The notes beneath the pieces were generated by a model that worked only from the letters and a program-made list of their open reading frames with translations, was not told where the DNA came from and ran no database searches. A program made the position numbers and the translations under genes. Below are positions 6,892-13,011 of a stretch of DNA of 13,153 bases, piece after piece; positions within the stretch are counted from its first letter, which is position 1; the number at the start of each line of letters is the position of its first letter. The DNA comes from Frondihabitans sp. (GTDB lineage Bacteria > Actinomycetota > Actinomycetes > Actinomycetales > Microbacteriaceae), in the NCBI GenBank assembly GCA_025464735.1, contig JAODMX010000139.1, forward strand, positions 1-13,153, read 5' to 3'.

Positions 6892-8043
6892 TCATGCCAC
6901 GAGACTGCGCCCGGCACCCCAGACTTCCCGTACGCTCCAGTCGTCGTTCCAGACGACGAGGTCGGCGGCGTAGCCCACGGCGACGAGCCCCAGCCTGTCG
7001 TCGTGCCCCAGCACGCGCGCCGGCGTCAACGTGAGTGCGGTGACGGCGTCGCGACGCGAAAGACCGACACGGTCGACGGCGAGCTGCAGCGCGACGTCCT
7101 GGGTGAGCGTCGAGCCGGCGATCGTCTCGGTGCCCGCGACGAGAGCGGTGCCGTTCAGGACAGTGACATCCAGGGATCCGAGTCGGTACTCCCCGTCGAG
7201 AGCACCCGCGGCGGCCATGGCATCGGTGATCAGCGCGATCCGGTCGGGTGCCGCCGCGAAGAGCAGCGCGGCGACCGAAGGATGCACGTGCACCCCGTCG
7301 AGGATCAGCTCGAGAACGACGCCGACGCTGTCGATGGCTGCCACGATCGGCCCCGGAGCCCGGTGGTGGATCCCCGGCATCGCGTTGAAAGCGTGCGTCA
7401 ACACGGTCGCGCCGCGGTCGAAGGCCTCCCGAGCGAGGTCGTAATCGGCGATCGTGTGGCCGACGGCAACGACGACACCCTCGTGACTGAGGGTCGAGAC
7501 GGCGTCGAGACCGCCGGGCAGCTCCGGCGCGATCGTGATGAGCCGGAGCGCGCCGGCGGCGGCGTCGAGGAGGGAGTCGACGACGTCGTGAGTGGGCAGG
7601 GCGAGAAAGTGCGGGTGGTGGGCGCCCCGATTGTCTGGCGAGAGGAACGGGCCCTCGAGGTGGGCGCCGAGAACCAGGGGATCTCGGGCGGTGAGGTCTC
7701 GGAGGAGGCCGAGCGACTTCTCGAGGGAGGGCAGCGGGTTCGCGACCAGACTGAGCAGGCTCCGGGTGGTGCCGTGGGCTCGGTGCGTCTGGAGCGCAGC
7801 TTCGATGTCGGCCTCGTCGCCGTCGTAGGAGTGGCCGCCGCCCCCGTGGCCGTGGAGGTCGATCAGGCCCGGTGTCACGACCGCACCGTCGGCGTCGTAC
7901 TGTTCGGCGGCCGCGGCCGCGGCCGCGGCCGGGACCTGGCCGGTACCGGTCGCGGTGATCGAGTCGCCGTAGACCCGGATCCAGGATCCGGGCACCTCGC
8001 CTCTCGCGTCGACCACAGTGGCGTTGGTGACGACGAAGCTCAC
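6892..8043 (-). CDS. nagA: N-acetylglucosamine-6-phosphate deacetylase
   Basis: NagA converts GlcNAc-6-phosphate to glucosamine-6-phosphate plus acetate in the cytoplasm. The 383-residue product has the amidohydrolase pattern: PGLIDLHGHGGGG with H64 and H66, AHLEGPFLSPDNRGAHHP with metal ligand E130, VGHTIADYD with H196, THAFNAMPGIHHRAPG with H217, and ITDAMAAAG with catalytic D274. Length is normal for the family. I chose the GTG at 8043 because it overlaps the upstream stop by 4 nt (GTGA) and places the usual short beta-strand start SFVVTNATVVD at the N-terminus. Residues 39-46 are a run of eight alanines encoded largely by a (GCGGCC)4 repeat, in the variable N-terminal domain. Its cluster partners are not amino-sugar genes, but the kinase and GH4 operon is 1.5 kb away on the other strand; no nagB is visible. 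Confidence 0.93.
   Translation of the reverse strand: MSFVVTNATVVDARGEVPGSWIRVYGDSITATGTGQVPAAAAAAAAEQYDADGAVVTPGLIDLHGHGGGGHSYDGDEADIEAALQTHRAHGTTRSLLSLVANPLPSLEKSLGLLRDLTARDPLVLGAHLEGPFLSPDNRGAHHPHFLALPTHDVVDSLLDAAAGALRLITIAPELPGGLDAVSTLSHEGVVVAVGHTIADYDLAREAFDRGATVLTHAFNAMPGIHHRAPGPIVAAIDSVGVVLELILDGVHVHPSVAALLFAAAPDRIALITDAMAAAGALDGEYRLGSLDVTVLNGTALVAGTETIAGSTLTQDVALQLAVDRVGLSRRDAVTALTLTPARVLGHDDRLGLVAVGYAADLVVWNDDWSVREVWGAGRSLVA
7907..7930. repeat. Perfect (GCGGCC)4 hexanucleotide repeat inside nagA
   Basis: Four uninterrupted GCGGCC units encode most of the Ala run near NagA residues 39-46. Slippage by one unit would add or remove two alanines without a frameshift. It is also self-complementary. 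Confidence 0.85.
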
Positions 8044-8420
8044 GCGTTCTCCCGCCGGAAGTTGATGACGCCGGACACGGCGGCGAGCACGCCGAACACT
8101 GTGCCGACGATCGGGTAGTCGAGGCTGAACCAGGTGTAGACGGCCGAGCCCATGACGGCCACCTCGACGATGGCCTTGCCGACGGGATCGTTCTTCACGA
8201 CGGCCTTGGGCGAGCGGAACAGCGCCCAGAGAATGATCGCGAAGCCGGGCAGACCGATGATGTAGAAGACCGCCGGAAAGGGGAAGGGCCACGCCAGGTA
8301 GCCCCAGAAGGCGAGACTGAAGAAGGCGAACAGCTCCAGGAAGAACCGGAGCACGTTGTTCGCCTTGATGGGCTGCGAGCCGCCGGGGCGGCCGGGCCGG
8401 CCCTTCGGTCTGTCGAACAT
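8040..8420 (-). CDS. DUF2568/YrdB-like membrane protein
   Basis: This 126-residue protein starts at the ATG at 8420. After a Gly/Arg/Pro-rich N-terminus of about 20 residues come four hydrophobic segments at about 24-43, 49-68, 82-98 and 101-119. The NVLRFFLELFAFFSLAFWGYLAW opening and the central FRSPKAVV segment resemble the DUF2568 (YrdB) family of small membrane proteins, whose function is not established. It lies 8 nt after the purU stop, and its own stop overlaps the nagA GTG by 4 nt, so it is likely cotranscribed and coupled with both. A longer upstream frame runs into purU out of frame and is unlikely to be used. Family assignment is from remembered sequence pattern only. Confidence 0.78.
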   Translation of the reverse strand: MFDRPKGRPGRPGGSQPIKANNVLRFFLELFAFFSLAFWGYLAWPFPFPAVFYIIGLPGFAIILWALFRSPKAVVKNDPVGKAIVEVAVMGSAVYTWFSLDYPIVGTVFGVLAAVSGVINFRRENA

Positions 8421-8428
8421 GCTCGTGC

Positions 8429-9298
8429 CTACCGGAACACGATCGTGCGGGCGCCGTCGAGCAGCACGCGGTCTTCGGCGAACCAGCGCACCGCCTGCGT
8501 GAGGGTGCGCGACTCTTCGTCCTGGCCGATGGCCATCAGATCGAGGGCGGTGCGGGTGTGGTCGACCCGCACCACGTTCTGCTCGATGATCGGGCCCTCG
8601 TCGAGGTCGCTCGTGACGAAGTGCGCGGTCGCGCCGATGAGTTTGACTCCCCGAGCGTGGGCCTGCCGGTACGGGTTCGCGCCCTTGAATCCGGGCAGGA
8701 ACGAGTGGTGGATGTTGATCGCGCGGCCGCTGAGGGCTTCGCACAGCTCAGGGCTCATGATCTGCATGTAGCGGGCCAGGACGACCAGCTCGATGTCGTG
8801 TTCGTCGACGACCTCCAGGATCCGGCGCTCGAATTCGGCCTTCAACTCAGGCCCGACGACGGCTCGGTTCTCGAACGGCACGCCGTAGAACTGTGCCAGA
8901 CCCTCGAGGTCGGGGTGGTTCGCCAGAACGAGCGGGATCTCGATGGGCAGCTGGCCGGCCCGCTGCCGGAACAGGAGGTCGTTGACGCAGTGGGCCGCCT
9001 TGCTCGCCAGGATCAGTGTGCGGAGCGGGCGGCCGACGATGTCGAGCTTCCACTCCATGCCGTAGCGCTCGGTGACCGGTGCGAGGGCGTCGACGAAGGC
9101 CGCGCGACCCGTCGCGCTGACGACCTGGAGGCGCATGAAGAACGTCCCGGTGTCGAGGCTGGAGAACTGCGCCGACTCGGTGATGTTGCCGCCGGCGATG
9201 ACGACAGCGCCGCTGATTGCGTGCACGATGCCCGGCTGGTCTTTGCAGACGAGCGTGAGGGTCCAGTGCGTGTCGCTGGCGTCGCGGTGATCGGTCAC
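8429..9298 (-). CDS. purU: Formyltetrahydrofolate deformylase
   Basis: PurU hydrolyses 10-formyltetrahydrofolate to formate and tetrahydrofolate, balancing one-carbon pools and supplying formate for purine synthesis. The 289-residue product has an N-terminal ACT domain (about 12-85, LTLVCKDQPGIVHAISGAVV ... ITESAQF) and a C-terminal formyl-transferase-like hydrolase domain. Catalytic residues are visible: N195 and H197 in INIHHSFLPGFKGANPY and D233 in DLDEGPIIEQ. Length matches the family. The GTG start at 9298 gives the expected ACT-domain beginning; the frame stays open further upstream into the HAD gene but has no better start. Ribosome site is poor. It is 23 nt downstream of the HAD gene and 8 nt before the DUF2568 gene. 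Confidence 0.95.
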   Translation of the reverse strand: MTDHRDASDTHWTLTLVCKDQPGIVHAISGAVVIAGGNITESAQFSSLDTGTFFMRLQVVSATGRAAFVDALAPVTERYGMEWKLDIVGRPLRTLILASKAAHCVNDLLFRQRAGQLPIEIPLVLANHPDLEGLAQFYGVPFENRAVVGPELKAEFERRILEVVDEHDIELVVLARYMQIMSPELCEALSGRAINIHHSFLPGFKGANPYRQAHARGVKLIGATAHFVTSDLDEGPIIEQNVVRVDHTRTALDLMAIGQDEESRTLTQAVRWFAEDRVLLDGARTIVFR

Positions 9299-9321
9299 CC
9301 CGCAAGAGTACCGGGAGCGGA

Positions 9322-9963
9322 TCAGTCGAAGCGGATGAGGTCGAGGACCCCGGCCGTGGTTCCCGCCTCGACGGTCGCGCGGTGGCCGCCCGGCCAGTCT
9401 CGACCCAGCGAGACCCACCCGGTGCGGAGCCCGACCGCTTGCGCCCCGTGGATGTCGGCGTCGGGATTGTCCCCGACCATCCAGGTCTCGTCGGGTCCGG
9501 CGCCATGGTCGCTCATCGCGCGCCGGAAGATGGCAGGGTCGGGTTTCTGGATCCCGGCGCTCTCAGAGATGACGGCGCCCGCCACAAGGTGGCCGAGACC
9601 GACGCGCTCGAGCTTCATCGTCTGCTGCTTGACGGTGCCGTTGGTCAGGACGGTGACCGCGACGCCGTCCGCGGCGAGACGCTCGAGGCGCTCGCGGAGC
9701 CCGTCGTCGAGCTCGACGTGCTGGACGTGCTCGTGCCGGATCCGGTCGACCAGCTCGTCAAGGTCGCCGTGCGTTCCGAGGCGCCCCTGCAGGCTCGTCG
9801 CGAACTCGTGCCGATCGGTGTAGCCGCTGTCGTCGGCCTCGATCAGCGCTGCCGCGTCGTCTTCGGAGCCGCCGAGTCGTTCGACCTCGTCGTGGATCCA
9901 GGTGGCGAAGGCTGTATCCCGGTCGATGAGCGTGTTGTCGAGGTCGATCAGCAGCAGGCGCAT
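9322..9963 (-). CDS. HAD superfamily hydrolase
   Basis: This 213-residue cytoplasmic hydrolase is probably a small-molecule phosphatase. All four HAD motifs are visible: motif I LLIDLDNTLID with nucleophile D7 and acid/base D9, motif II VLTNG with T107, motif III K140 in GIQKPDP, and motif IV MVGDNPDADIHGA with D165 and D168. Between motifs I and II lies a helical C1-type cap of about 80 residues. The sequence resembles YjjG/phosphoglycolate phosphatase-like and other HAD-IA members; the substrate cannot be told. I chose the ATG at 9963, which starts directly at the motif I strand. An in-frame GTG at 9990 would add nine basic residues. The gene follows marR by 39 nt in the same direction. Confidence 0.88.
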   Translation of the reverse strand: MRLLLIDLDNTLIDRDTAFATWIHDEVERLGGSEDDAAALIEADDSGYTDRHEFATSLQGRLGTHGDLDELVDRIRHEHVQHVELDDGLRERLERLAADGVAVTVLTNGTVKQQTMKLERVGLGHLVAGAVISESAGIQKPDPAIFRRAMSDHGAGPDETWMVGDNPDADIHGAQAVGLRTGWVSLGRDWPGGHRATVEAGTTAGVLDLIRFD

Positions 9964-9984
9964 GCGGTGGACGCTACGCCCCCT

Positions 9985-10000
9985 CCGCACCGCCGTGCGG
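9985..10000. other. Small hairpin in the marR-HAD gap
   Basis: CCGCAC-CGCC-GTGCGG forms a perfect 6-bp stem with a 4-nt loop 3 nt after the marR stop. No T-run follows in the marR direction, so it might cause partial termination or mRNA processing, or do nothing. Confidence 0.3.
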
Positions 10001-10002
10001 CG

Positions 10003-10455
10003 TCAGCGCGCGAGGATCCGGTCGAGCAGGCCGAGGGCGCGGTCGAGGCAGCTGAGCTCGTCGCCGGTCAGGCGATCGTCGAAGCGTGCGGCCAGAATGG
10101 CGGTGCGACGGTTGCGGGCCTGCTCGCGCGAGGCACGGCCCAGGTCGGTGAGGTCGACGAGGCTGCGGCGGGCATCCTCCGGGTCTGGGGTCTTCGCGAC
10201 GAAGCCGAGGTCTTCGAGACCTCCCACCGTCAGCCCCATCGACTGGGGGCGGACGCCCTCGATGCGGGCGAGATCGGCGGTCGACTTGGCGCCGCCGCGA
10301 AGGAGGTGACCCATCACGGACTCCTGCGACAGAGTGAGGTTGCCCTGACCGCCGAGGCCGGCCGAGGTCTCGTCGGCACGGCGAAGAGCGCGCCGGATCT
10401 GCCCGGTCGCCGTGATGAGGCGCTCGGCGATATCGGTGCTCGTCGCTGTCTCCAT
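10003..10455 (-). CDS. MarR family transcriptional regulator
   Basis: This 150-residue DNA-binding dimer is of the MarR type. N- and C-terminal helices (about 8-28 and 104-149) should form the dimer interface. The winged helix-turn-helix lies at about 42-103: LSQESVMGHLL, then AKSTADLARIEGVRPQSMGLTVGGLEDLGFV with the recognition helix near 68-82, and the wing in TPDPEDARRSLVDLT (89-103). I chose the ATG at 10455. A TTG at 10491 would extend the protein by 12 residues but would place coding sequence over the probable promoter and operator. The ATG sits about 7 nt after a TAGCCT -10 candidate and lacks a Shine-Dalgarno, which fits leaderless translation. It heads the seven-gene leftward run and diverges from the GNAT-like fragment. 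Confidence 0.88.
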   Translation of the reverse strand: METATSTDIAERLITATGQIRRALRRADETSAGLGGQGNLTLSQESVMGHLLRGGAKSTADLARIEGVRPQSMGLTVGGLEDLGFVAKTPDPEDARRSLVDLTDLGRASREQARNRRTAILAARFDDRLTGDELSCLDRALGLLDRILAR

Positions 10456-10462
10456 GCCCAGG

Positions 10463-10491
10463 AGGCTACGCTTCGCCAGTTGAACTTGCAA
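10463..10491 (-). promoter_or_regulatory. Probable leaderless marR promoter
   Basis: On the minus strand TTGCAA (10491-10486) is followed after 17 nt by TAGCCT (10468-10463), fitting the actinobacterial TAnnnT -10. A transcript starting about 7 nt further would begin at or beside the ATG at 10455. There is no Shine-Dalgarno in between. Matches to consensus are moderate. Confidence 0.45.
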
Positions 10492-10500
10492 GTTTACCTG
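10477..10500. promoter_or_regulatory. Palindromic MarR operator candidate
   Basis: The core AACTTGCAAGTT (10483-10494) is a perfect 12-bp palindrome. Outside it, CAG at 10477-10479 and CTG at 10498-10500 are symmetric too, as is a T/A pair at 10481/10496, giving 20 of 24 symmetric positions. It covers the probable marR -35 element in the gap between divergent marR and the GNAT-like gene. The size and position are those expected of a MarR dimer site; autorepression is inferred. Confidence 0.6.
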
Positions 10501-10526
10501 CTGGTCTGAGGGGGCAGGATGGAGGC

Positions 10527-10865
10527 ATGAACGACGTCGTCATTCGATCCGCCCGCCCGTCCGAGATCCGTCGTGTCGCAGAACTGCGCTGGCAGTGGGT
10601 GCGCGAACGCGGCGGTAGTCCTCCGGTCGCTGAACACGACGAATACGTCGACTTTTTCGTCGAGTGGGCCGAGCGCAACCCGGCCCATCACTGCACGGTC
10701 GTCGTTCGCTCTGGCATCGTCATCGGAATGGCGTGGCTGGTCACCCTCGCGCGCGTGCCGAGTCCCCGGGGACTCGAGCGCGCCGGGTTCGCGCACCGGC
10801 TCCTGAACCTGGTCCGCGAGCGGCCCGATGGGCCAAAGCAGGTGGGGCAGCCATCGGCGTCGTGA
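10527..10865 (+). CDS. GNAT acetyltransferase-like protein, truncated or internally deleted
   Basis: The 112-residue product begins like a GNAT N-acetyltransferase: VVIRSARPSEIRRVAELRWQW (strand 1, helix 1), then a helix around 36-51 and the strands TVVVRSGIVIGMAWLVTLARVPSPRGLERA (57-86). In relatives of this pattern the next part is the substrate strand and motif A, which binds acetyl-CoA (Q/R-x-x-G-x-G/A). Here that part is missing, and the frame passes directly to GFAHRLLNLV and an unrelated-looking tail. GFAxRLL resembles the C-terminal end of such proteins, so an in-frame internal deletion of some 45 residues is possible. Without motif A it should not be an active acetyltransferase. A GGAGG lies only 1 nt before the ATG, too close to be ideal. 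It may be a decaying pseudogene beside the ECF promoter. Confidence 0.5.
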   Translation: MNDVVIRSARPSEIRRVAELRWQWVRERGGSPPVAEHDEYVDFFVEWAERNPAHHCTVVVRSGIVIGMAWLVTLARVPSPRGLERAGFAHRLLNLVRERPDGPKQVGQPSAS

Positions 10866-10881
10866 TTTTCTTCCTCGCCGG

Positions 10882-10908
10882 TGTCGATTTCGAGGATCAT
10901 CGTTCGAC
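10882..10908 (+). promoter_or_regulatory. ECF42-type promoter candidate for the sigma-DGPF operon
   Basis: TGTCGA at 10882-10887 and CGAC at 10905-10908 are separated by exactly 17 nt. As I recall it, the reported ECF42 target motif is TGTCGA at -35 and CG(A/T)C at -10. Transcription would begin near 10915, leaving a leader of about 40 nt before the GTG at 10958, which contains AAGGAGG. I see no second copy upstream of the two DGPF genes. Confidence 0.65.
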
Positions 10909-10957
10909 GTAGTCAGTGAGGGCCCAGAAAGCCCCCGACGACCAAGGAGGTGAAGCG

Positions 10958-12259
10958 GTGGACGATGAGTCCGGCCAGGAGCGCACCGTGCCCGACGTGA
11001 AGGCTGCCGTCGCACGCGTGTGGCGGCAGGAATCCGCCAAAATCGTCGCCACGCTCGCCCACTTCGTCGGCGATGTCGGCGTCGCCGAGGACCTCGCACA
11101 GGAGGCTGTGGCTGATGCCCTGGCCCAGTGGCCGTCGCACGGGCTCCCCGACAACGCGGCCGCCTGGCTCACCTCCGTTGCCAAGCGCAAGGCCATCGAC
11201 CTGTGGCGGCGGCGTGAGCGGCTCGACGCGCGCTACGCCGACATCGCCTGGAGCAGAGCGTTGGTGACGGATGAGGATCCAGACGCCCCGCCCTGGGATC
11301 CGGATCGCATCGACGACGACGTCCTGCGCCTCGTCTTCGTCGCCTGCCACCCCGTTCTCGCGCGGGAGGCCCAGGTCGCGTTGACACTGCGCGTCGTCGG
11401 CGGCCTGAGTTCTGCGGGGATCGCCCGCGCGTTCATCCTGCCGGTCGCGACCGTGCAGCAGCGGATCGTGCGCGCGAAGAAGGCCCTCGGCGCGGCCCAC
11501 GTACCGTTCGAAGTCCCGGATGCCAGCGAGTTTCCGGCGCGGCTCTCGTCCGTCCTGGAGGTCGTCTATCTCGTCTTCACCGAGGGGTACGCCGCGAGCA
11601 CGGGTGATGACTGGATCCGGCGCGATCTGGCCGCAGAGGCACTCCGCCTCGGGCGCCTCCTCACCCAGCTGCTCCCGCGCGAGCCCGAGGTCCACGGCCT
11701 CGTCGCCCTGATGGAGCTTCAGGCGTCGAGGTTCGACGCTCGGACGGCCGACGATGGCACGGCCGTCCTCCTCCCGGATCAGGACCGCACGCGCTGGGAT
11801 CACGAACAGATATCCCGCGGCGAGGCCGCCCTGAAACGGGCCGACGAACTCGGTCGGTCCCGACATCGAGGACGAGGCAGGTACACCCTCCAGGCCGCGA
11901 TAGCCCAGTGCCATGCTTCCGCCCGCACCGCGGGCGACACCGACTGGGAGAGGATCCAGCTGCTCTACGAGATCCTCGGGCGGGTCGCGCCATCGCCCGT
12001 CGTCGACCTCAACCGAGCCGTCGCGGTGTCGATGTCGACGGGGCCCGCGAACGCGCTCCTCATCGTCGATCACCTCGTCGCGGACGGCCGCCTGGCCGGC
12101 TACGCACCGTTGTATGCCGTGCGCGGCGACCTGCTCGAACGCCTCGGGAGAACCCAGGAGGCTTGGGCCGACTTCGAGAAGGCAGCAGGCCTCACCGGAA
12201 ACGACCGAGAGCGAGATCTCCTGCTCGCTCGAATCCACAACGAAGGGACACCCTCATGA
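10958..12259 (+). CDS. ECF sigma factor, ECF42 type with C-terminal DUF6596/TPR-like extension
   Basis: This alternative sigma factor of 433 residues directs RNA polymerase to a small regulon. Sigma2 spans about 14-88 (VWRQESAKIVATLAHFVGDVGVAEDLAQEAVADALAQW region, then PDNAAAWLTSVAKRKAIDLWRR). Sigma4 spans about 120-178, with GLSSAGIARAFILPVATVQQRIVRAKKAL as its helix-turn-helix. A long extension (about 185-433) follows, with VVYLVFTEGYAAS (202-214), RYTLQAAIAQCHA (308-320) and TPR-like helices from about 340. This layout is that of the ECF42 group; no anti-sigma gene is seen, and the extension is thought to control activity. I chose the GTG at 10958 because AAGGAGG (10944-10950) sits 7 nt upstream; an ATG at 10916 lies too near the promoter. 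The stop overlaps the first DGPF gene by 4 nt. Confidence 0.94.
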   Translation: MDDESGQERTVPDVKAAVARVWRQESAKIVATLAHFVGDVGVAEDLAQEAVADALAQWPSHGLPDNAAAWLTSVAKRKAIDLWRRRERLDARYADIAWSRALVTDEDPDAPPWDPDRIDDDVLRLVFVACHPVLAREAQVALTLRVVGGLSSAGIARAFILPVATVQQRIVRAKKALGAAHVPFEVPDASEFPARLSSVLEVVYLVFTEGYAASTGDDWIRRDLAAEALRLGRLLTQLLPREPEVHGLVALMELQASRFDARTADDGTAVLLPDQDRTRWDHEQISRGEAALKRADELGRSRHRGRGRYTLQAAIAQCHASARTAGDTDWERIQLLYEILGRVAPSPVVDLNRAVAVSMSTGPANALLIVDHLVADGRLAGYAPLYAVRGDLLERLGRTQEAWADFEKAAGLTGNDRERDLLLARIHNEGTPS

Positions 12260-12603
12260 AATTCCTGATCACGCTGTACGTCAATCCCGACACCGACGCC
12301 GCCTGGGCGGGGGCGGAGTCCGGAGCACTCCAGAAGGCGCACGACGATGTGCAGGCCGAACTCCGCGCCTCCGGTGAGCTGGTCGACAGCGACGAGCTCG
12401 ACACCGAAGCTGCCCGGGTCGTGCGGGTCGAGGACGGTCGACCGATCGTCACCGACGGCCCGTTCACCGAGGCCCGTGAGATCGCCGGCGGCTACTACGT
12501 CGTCGACTGCGTCGATCTGGATCGCGCCACAGCGATCGCCTCCCGCTTCGAGGAGGCCCGATTCGGGCCCGTCGAGGTTCGCCGACTCGTCCACGCTTCC
12601 TAA
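12256..12603 (+). CDS. DGPF/YCII-related protein (first copy)
   Basis: This 115-residue alpha-beta protein has the motif that names the group: TDGPFTEAREIAGGYYVVD (66-84, DGPF at 67-70). It starts with a MKFLITLYVN strand, continues with a helix around 22-40 and SGELVDSDEL, and ends in FGPVEVRRLV. The fold should be the dimeric alpha+beta barrel of YCII-like proteins, but the biochemical role of DGPF proteins is not established. The ATG at 12256 overlaps the sigma-factor stop by 4 nt and has GAAGGGA upstream. Pairing with an ECF42 sigma factor is a recognised conserved context, with DGPF genes as the usual target. It belongs to the same predicted transcript as the next gene. Confidence 0.92.
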   Translation: MKFLITLYVNPDTDAAWAGAESGALQKAHDDVQAELRASGELVDSDELDTEAARVVRVEDGRPIVTDGPFTEAREIAGGYYVVDCVDLDRATAIASRFEEARFGPVEVRRLVHAS

Positions 12604-12626
12604 CCGCCACCATCGAGGAGAAAACC

Positions 12627-12965
12627 ATGCAATACGTCCTGTTCATCTGCAACGACCCGTCCGCGCCGGAGTACGTCCCGGCCGAGGACAACATCGAGGA
12701 GTGGGTCGCCGACCTCGTGGCCACCGGGCGCTCCGTGGTCGGCGATCGCCTCAGGCCCCCGGCGCAGGCGAAGTCGGTCGTCGTGCGCGACGGCGTCGTC
12801 AGCGTCACGGACGGCCCCTTCGCTGAAACCCGCGAGTGGATCGCCGGCTTCGACCTCATCGAGTGCCAATCGCTGGACGAGGCCGTCGAGGTGGCCTCCC
12901 GCCACCCCATGGCCCGATTCGGCAAGGTCGAGGTTCGCGCGACCTGGCCCTTCGGCGTCGAGTGA
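12627..12965 (+). CDS. DGPF/YCII-related protein (second copy)
   Basis: This 112-residue DGPF-family protein carries VTDGPFAETREWIAGFDLIEC at about 60-80 (DGPF at 62-65) and closes with ARFGKVEVRATWPF. The N-terminus MQYVLFICND and a helix at about 22-33 match the fold of the first copy, but the two proteins share little outside the strand-DGPF-strand core, so they are old paralogues rather than a fresh duplication. It keeps a good ribosome site (GAGGAG at 12615-12620, 6 nt before the ATG) 23 nt after the first copy. No separate ECF-like promoter is visible in that gap. Function unknown; possibly a partner subunit of the first copy (inference). Confidence 0.92.
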   Translation: MQYVLFICNDPSAPEYVPAEDNIEEWVADLVATGRSVVGDRLRPPAQAKSVVVRDGVVSVTDGPFAETREWIAGFDLIECQSLDEAVEVASRHPMARFGKVEVRATWPFGVE

Positions 12966-12972
12966 CCCGTCG

Positions 12973-13011
12973 GGGGTACCCCGAGAACCGCTCAGGGGTA
13001 CCCCAAGAACC
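12973..13011. terminator. Tandem near-identical repeats forming a hairpin between convergent genes
   Basis: GGGGTACCCC occurs at 12973-12982 and 12995-13004. Each is followed by (g/a)AGAACC, so 16 of 17 bases repeat at a 22-bp period. Since each decamer is self-complementary, the two copies can pair as a 10-bp stem with a 12-nt loop (12983-12994). It lies 7 nt after the second DGPF gene and across the stop of the leftward gene. No T-run is present. Confidence 0.5.

Noticed and set aside
6586..8118. Plus-strand frame of 510 codons opposite nagA and the SDR gene
   Set aside because: It spans two genes whose catalytic motifs are intact on the other strand; the translation is Gly/Arg/Val/Asp-rich without motifs.
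10456..10491. TTG at 10491 as the marR start
   Set aside because: It would put coding sequence over the palindrome and the probable -35/-10, and adds residues with no family support; ATG at 10455 fits leaderless initiation.
8558..10509. Overlapping plus-strand frames opposite purU, the HAD gene and marR
   Set aside because: All three minus-strand genes have full motif sets; the plus-strand products look like composition shadows.
10916..10957. ATG at 10916 as the sigma-factor start
   Set aside because: It sits at the predicted transcription start with no upstream ribosome site, while GTG at 10958 has AAGGAGG at ideal spacing.
10913..12238. Minus-strand frame of 441 codons opposite the ECF sigma factor
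   Set aside because: Antisense shadow of a gene with clear sigma2 and sigma4 domains, good ribosome site and promoter.
12973..13011. Repeat pair as a CRISPR array or mobile-element end
   Set aside because: Only two copies at a 22-bp period, leaving about 5 bp between units, with no transposase, integrase or cas gene near.
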